This document shows positions 59,401 to 64,000 of a stretch of DNA of 64,000 nt, piece by piece. Within the stretch, counting starts at the first letter, position 1. Each line of letters opens with the position of its first letter. A model generated the notes under the pieces. It ran no database searches. It had not been told where the DNA came from and worked only from the letters and a program-made list of their open reading frames with translations. Source of the DNA: Endomychus coccineus (Eukaryota > Arthropoda > Insecta > Coleoptera > Endomychidae); assembly GCA_958510875.1 (NCBI GenBank), contig OY294067.1, positions 146,477,743-146,541,742 on the forward strand, given 5' to 3'. A program made the position numbers and the translations under genes.

Positions 59401-61640
59401 GAGTATCAAGAGATCAAGAGACATGGACGGTTATTGGAGTCTCAGGGCGATAACTTTCAAGGATGAGCCAAGATTGTCTGTGCGCGTCCTGCAATGGCCC
59501 TTCTTCAGGTGAACACAGTGGATCTGGACCGTGAAGTCACTAAGCATCTCTCAAGATTGAATGTTATGATACCGTGCTTTTGACTGGAAAATTGCAAACG
59601 ATTTCGTCGAGGAACAGGCCGAATCTCCGGTGTCTGAGGTCTTCCATCCTCAAGGGGCTCTGCAAACGGCGACTGACTATCTCCAATATTCCTGGGAATC
59701 CTATGGAAAATACAAAAAACTCACACACCAAGAAGGCTCCTCGGAGGAGTCCTCTACTACTTTTCCTACCTAAGGGCTCCTCACAAGAGTCCTCAGCCCT
59801 CCCATCCCTACAGAGAAACTCCTTACAGGGGCGCTCTCCCCATTTCACCCCCACCTGACAGGGGCCAAGTGAGTCCTGTCTCCAGACCGAGGCACTAACG
59901 ATCCCAATGAATGGGGTGATAGATCTGCCCAGCAAATGTGGGTCGGCAAAAAACGGTGCAGGGAGGCGCCTCAAAAGCAGGAGGCTATGGCGACTACGGT
60001 GCTCGTAGCTTCATTGTCAAAGACAGCGGTCCAAACACCGCTCAAGAAACAGGAAACCTCGGGCTCCTCTGAGGAGATCACTGGTGCTCTTTGACCTAAC
60101 AAGGCCCAGCCGGAGAGATCTGGAGAGACGGGGCCTCAAAACGCATACACTTTTCTGGTTCTACACCGCAGGACCAAAAACGCGAATGAACGTCTTATTC
60201 TGTAATAATGCACGTATAATCTCGACGTACACTTTCTAGTAAGCCTACTATCAGCTAGCAATTAGCGGATTAATTGAACTCGCCTACACTACCCACAATA
60301 CATAACTCTCACTCTCTGGATATCCCGTGGTTGAGACCAGTTTGGCCTACTCCTATCATTATTTCAGCAGAGACTGCTTCCCTCAAATAAAAGTAAAAAT
60401 ATAATGACCCTCAATATATTCCGCAAATCAAATTTTCCCCAAAAAAACAAAAAAAGAAACAAAAAATTAAACTAGCAGGATCGCGTGAAACCCTCTGTTC
60501 ACTTTGCGGCTAGGATGTGAGATTGCTGCCTATTGCGAAATTTAATATTCTATTGTTCACCAGGTTTATATATAGTTAATCGAGTTGAGTAATTTTCACC
60601 TACTCAGCAGACCAAGGTAACCCTGGGCACGGTGACGTCTTTCCTACCCCTCTCTATAACCAGCATGTCCACTACTCTGTAAGGGTGGCTTCATTCATTC
60701 TTTCAGCGGTTTCTCACTCATGTATACCGGGCGTACGTTCCTTTTTCGCCGATGTAGATCTAGCGACACATTCACACTCTCAATCATTTCCTCATATACA
60801 CACCCTTCTCATGGAGTCGTCACGCTGGGGGTTTATACTTCGCTACGACTCTCTTGACCTAGGAACCATAATATTGTCTTTCTAGCAAAACACCCACCTC
60901 CCAAAAAAAATGTATTCACGACTTCTCATATACTCTCGGTTTCAGGACCACCGAAAGTCCTACACATAACTCTCAATAGTCGTTCCCGCCCAATTCGACA
61001 TGGGTCTCAATCATCGACTATTTCCCCTATCTGCTCGCAGTATTTACGAACTAGTATCTCATTCATCACTTCCCGGCGGTATCTACTCATCAACTCGCAA
61101 TGTGCGTTAACGGCCTCTCAATCCAACCTGGATTTGTCAAGATTCCTGTCCAACCTGGCCTATCCGTCCACAGCGGAATTCCCCCAGGCTACCTTCACAG
61201 TCCACTTTGGACTTGATTAACTCACACAAAACAAGAAAACTTTCCTGACCTACTCTCCCGCTCAATCCTCCTGGTCCGCGATTCTCCGATCAGAGCACCA
61301 GAGGAGCCTTCAGATCTCTTGCTTCTCCCGGAACATCCGCGTGCTGACCGCCCTCTCGAGTATGACTGGAGGGACCTCGTGAACCTTCCCCGGTTCCATC
61401 CCTGCGGAAGATCTACTCCTTAAGTTTTGAGATTCTTATTTCCTGACAGAATTTCCACATCGTCCTGCGTCATACTCAATGTCCTTAGCACCTCAGGGCC
61501 ACCCTGGCACTCGAGACGGTTCCTTGTGGTCGCAAGGAGACCACCTCGCTAAATCCTCTACTCCGAGACATTTCTAGGGTAACAAGAAAGAGGTCTCGAT
61601 CAAAACGCGAACGATTCCAAAGCGAATCGTTCGCTCAAAC
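59400..61640. other. GC-richer non-coding block, 3' side of the macrodomain gypsy element
   Basis: The composition shifts clearly upward at about 59440 and stays high. A 136-codon minus frame (59564-59974) and overlapping plus frames exist, but neither has a recognised motif. Words like GGCTCCTC and GGAGTCCTC recur near 59735-59790 and 60055. Much of 60480-61640 probably represents the 3' LTR and untranslated part of the minus-strand gypsy element whose pol ends near 61660. LTR edges cannot be set because the partner LTR lies outside the window. Confidence 0.35.
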
Positions 61641-61660
61641 TTCCCGGCTCGAAGGCCCGT

Positions 61661-61950
61661 TTATCTTCGTTCCATGTACGCGTGATAGAATGAAGGTGGA
61701 CGCCGCACGCGCTTAGGTTTCCGCAAAGCGATGGGTGTATCCATCCGATTTCGGCTGTCCCGTACTCTTGTGGGACGATCCATTTCCGGTGCCGGCCTTA
61801 TATCTGGCAACAGAGGCAATTTATATATATATTCTTGTAGTTCGGCGTCGGTCTCCACCTGCGGGTCGTTTTTAGGGGTTGTCAGTTGGTTGATTGCCAG
61901 TTAGTTGGGCTTCTTCGTCGGAGTCCACATCCTCCGGGTCCTCATCTACA
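61661..61950 (-). CDS. C-terminal tail of the macrodomain gypsy pol in a shifted frame
   Basis: Directly after the stop of the main pol frame another frame continues with acidic sequence (NVDEDPEDVDSDEEAQ). The last 65 codons (61661-61858) end KRVRRPPSFYHAYMERR and stop. Tails of this kind follow the integrase in many gypsy elements. One or two frameshifts separate it from the main frame, so in this copy it is either lost or read only by frameshifting. Confidence 0.45.
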
Positions 61951-64000
61951 TTACCCCAGCACGGCTTCAGCCTGTTGGTGAACTACGACATCTTTCCGGC
62001 TACCTATAGGCCTGATTCGGTAATTTACCTGTCCGATTTGTTCCAATACCCGGCATGGACCCTTCCATTTATTTGCCAATTTCTTACTGACCCCAGGGGC
62101 CACTGCCTCGGCACGCAAGTATACTAGGTCTCCCAATTGACAATTCCGCGGTTTCAGGTTTTTCTTATACTGGCGTTCTCTAGTGTCGGTAGCTCGTTCC
62201 AAATTCCCCTTCACGTGCTGGAAAACTACATTTATTCGCCCTAATAGTTCAGCCGCATAGTTTATACTATCGTACCTAACACGGCCCCGTTCTAACTCCG
62301 TGGGAGAGATAGGATCTCTCTCGTAAAGTAAGAAGTGGGGGCTGTAGCCAGTGGATGAATGTATTTGTGAATTATACGCAAACGATACGTAGGGAATCCA
62401 ATTCTCCCAATCCCTCTGGTCTTTTCCTACATAGTGTGATAAAATGTCTTTTATCACTCTATGAGCTCTTTCCAATCCTCCATTTGATTGCGGATGAAAT
62501 GGAGATGTACGACACTGCTTAATTCCCAACTTCTCGCACACTTCTCTCATAACCGCTGACATGAAGTTTGTACCCTGATCTGTTATCAAGAGCGCTGGCG
62601 CAGAGTGTCGTAAAACTATACGTTCTACGAAGGCGCGTGCTACAGTGTTCGCTGACTGATCGGGAATAGGCACTATCTCTATGTATTTAGAGAAGTGATC
62701 TTGGAACGTTAACAGATATTTGTTGTTATTTTCAGATCTTATGAGCGGGCCTACAATATCCATTGCCGTTCGTTCGAACGGTTCATTTACTGGGGGAAAT
62801 CTTCCCAGCGGGGCCTTCCGCAAATGTGGAGACGTTTTCCGGAGGTTGCAGACATGACACTTCTTGACATAATTGAATATGTCCAGTCTCATCCGTGGCC
62901 AGAATAGCCTTTGTTTCATCAACTTCCAAGTACGAAATCGCCCGGGGTGACCTATATAAGCAACATCATGATAATCGTGCAACGCTCTATTTACCCAATT
63001 TCGCGGTATGACCAAACGCTTGCAGCCGTCGGCCTCCATTCTATACAACACTCCATCTTTGTTAATTCTAAAATCGCTGCCTTCCTCATAGGATACTATC
63101 GTATCCATTATTTTGACGCAACCCTCGTCGCTCTTTTGCGCCTCCGCAATCTCTGCCCAATTCCATGCGGGCTCTAGATCTACCTGCGCGGCCAATACTT
63201 TTGCCTTTGAATTTAACGCATGAACTCCTATCTTTATCGGCGTGTGACTGAACATCCACGCCAATATTCCGCGTACCGTTTCCCAACTCAACCCGTCTAA
63301 GCCCGACGCTATTTTGGGCATAGCTAACCGCATAATTCCCTGCTCTAAGCATTTTTGACGCAACCTCCACAAAGTTTGAAACACAGTTTGGTACGTTGGT
63401 TTATCGGTGCTCAATTCCTTTGTCACCAAATGAAAAGTAGGGCGCCCCTGTACCTCCATGCTGGCCACCTCACCTACCTTCTTATTCAGCTTTTTAAGCT
63501 TGAAGATATTTCCATATTTTTGTCGAAATTGGAGGGCAACTCCTTGGGACATTTTGAAGTCCGCTGCCACACAGTGGGCTAGCGCTAATTGCTCTGGGGC
63601 CTTTAATACATCCGTAACCTCTAGTTTAGTGGTTCGCACGGTTCCGCTGTCTATGTCTTTCAGACATCCTCCCAGCTCCTTACCCCAATCTGGGCCATCG
63701 TAAGCTCGGCTCAGAGCAACCACGTTCCCGTGATTCTTTCCCGGTCTTTGTATTACTTCGGAGTCATATTCTGATAGCAAAATTGACCACCTCCCTAGGC
63801 GGGATGTTGGATCCTTTAATGATAGTAACCACTTCAGAGAAATGTGATCCGTAATCAATTTAAACTCTTTTCCGTAGAGGAAACGACGATATTGTCTGAC
63901 GCCAAAGACTACTGCTATGCATTCTAATTCTGCTACTGTATACCTGGTTTCGGCATCAAGGAGTTTCCTACTTGCGAAAGCGATCGGCCTTTCCAGTCCG
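61951..64000 (-). CDS. Ty3/gypsy pol with OARD1-type macrodomain between RNase H and integrase
   Basis: One frame is open from the right edge to a TAA at 61948-61950. Residues here are counted from the Leu codon at 63858. Upstream of it, RNase H sequence RYTVAELECIAVVFGVRQY comes from beyond. Residues 1-51 finish RNase H (TDHISLKWLLSLKD, ending NVVALSR, where relatives have DALSR). Residues 86-216 form a macrodomain (see separate entry). The integrase follows: His297, His304, Cys334, Cys337 zinc site; catalytic Asp367 (AMDIVGPL), Asp427 (ITDQGTNF) and Glu463 (NGGLERAHR), with exactly 35 residues between the last two. A C-terminal GPY-like segment is at 576-606 (GDLVYLRA, KWKGPCRVL). No internal stop or frameshift was found, so this copy is fairly young. 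Gag, protease and RT lie outside the window. Confidence 0.92.
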   Translation of the reverse strand, partial: GLERPIAFASRKLLDAETRYTVAELECIAVVFGVRQYRRFLYGKEFKLITDHISLKWLLSLKDPTSRLGRWSILLSEYDSEVIQRPGKNHGNVVALSRAYDGPDWGKELGGCLKDIDSGTVRTTKLEVTDVLKAPEQLALAHCVAADFKMSQGVALQFRQKYGNIFKLKKLNKKVGEVASMEVQGRPTFHLVTKELSTDKPTYQTVFQTLWRLRQKCLEQGIMRLAMPKIASGLDGLSWETVRGILAWMFSHTPIKIGVHALNSKAKVLAAQVDLEPAWNWAEIAEAQKSDEGCVKIMDTIVSYEEGSDFRINKDGVLYRMEADGCKRLVIPRNWVNRALHDYHDVAYIGHPGRFRTWKLMKQRLFWPRMRLDIFNYVKKCHVCNLRKTSPHLRKAPLGRFPPVNEPFERTAMDIVGPLIRSENNNKYLLTFQDHFSKYIEIVPIPDQSANTVARAFVERIVLRHSAPALLITDQGTNFMSAVMREVCEKLGIKQCRTSPFHPQSNGGLERAHRVIKDILSHYVGKDQRDWENWIPYVSFAYNSQIHSSTGYSPHFLLYERDPISPTELERGRVRYDSINYAAELLGRINVVFQHVKGNLERATDTRERQYKKNLKPRNCQLGDLVYLRAEAVAPGVSKKLANKWKGPCRVLEQIGQVNYRIRPIGSRKDVVVHQQAEAVLG
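63211..63603 (-). other. Macrodomain (OARD1/TARG1-like) inside gypsy pol
   Basis: Residues 86-216 of the pol frame read like OARD1/TARG1, the enzyme that removes ADP-ribose from acidic side chains and deacylates O-acyl-ADP-ribose. Visible signatures are LALAHCVAADFKMSQGVALQ (the nucleotide-binding loop region), FHLVTKE...DKPTY, LAMPKIASGLDGLSWE and KIGVHAL at the end. Lys147 (AAG at 63418-63420) and Asp188 (GAC at 63295-63297) fall where human OARD1 has its catalytic Lys84 and Asp125. Length and order of blocks match a complete single macrodomain. The family assignment rests on remembered OARD1 sequence. Enzymatic activity is inferred. Confidence 0.87.

Noticed and set aside
61894..63703. Several plus-strand frames over the gypsy pol
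   Set aside because: They overlap the 2-kb minus-strand frame with clear integrase and macrodomain motifs, so they are chance frames.
1..64000. CRISPR arrays, bacterial operons, riboswitches, rho-independent terminators
   Set aside because: The content is eukaryotic. The repeats present are transposon arms or LTRs, and no regularly spaced short repeats occur.

Overview
The window reads as nuclear DNA of an insect, probably a beetle or hemipteran, although the sequence alone does not fix the order. It is mostly AT-rich. Coding sequence is broken by short introns with GTAAGT/GTGAGT-type donors and poly-pyrimidine AG acceptors. The recognisable proteins belong to typical arthropod transposon families: Penelope-like, BEL/Pao, Ty3/gypsy, errantivirus-like, Jockey, Tc1/mariner and Ginger/KRBA2. 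There are no operons, ribosomal RNA genes, convincing tRNAs or CRISPR arrays. This is a transposon graveyard, with only a few candidate host exons.

Layout. 1-3560: two Penelope-like elements (PLEs) head to head, the right one ending in a probable hammerhead ribozyme. 3985-8665: three fold-back/MITE elements in non-coding DNA. 9031-19370: an old BEL/Pao element split by a complete, decayed BEL/Pao element (9916-16138) with both LTRs and an ATAAT target duplication. 19370-27430: direct repeats and three Tc1/mariner relics. 28133-28454: a small two-exon THAP zinc-finger gene (minus). 28948-31770: a gypsy relic (minus). 32014-34045: a long-armed inverted-repeat element with a perfect 8-bp target duplication. 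34270-39000: two more degenerate PLEs and a stray GIY-YIG fragment. 41490-44040: a Jockey-type LINE relic, followed by a 2.1-kb fold-back element (44060-46166). 47470-51097: a Ginger-like DNA transposon carrying a KRBA2-type integrase relic and a mariner relic. 51313-52157: another fold-back element. 52531-52752: a calcium-binding EGF exon, the clearest host exon. 53339-59200: an errantivirus-like gypsy relic with gag, pol and env remnants (minus). 59400-64000: a GC-richer block ending in a Ty3/gypsy pol gene (minus) that runs off the window.

The most unusual item is that last pol gene. Between its RNase H and its intact DD35E integrase it encodes a macrodomain of the OARD1/TARG1 ADP-ribosyl-hydrolase type, with both residues that match the known catalytic Lys and Asp. 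The reading frame is uninterrupted across all three domains, so an LTR retrotransposon appears to have acquired, or long kept, an ADP-ribose-processing module. Secondary highlights are the Ginger-like element whose termini (TGTTA...TAACA, TATA duplication) explain a KRBA2-like gene, the PLE hammerhead whose stem III is a palindrome suited to dimer formation, and the tiny spliced THAP gene.
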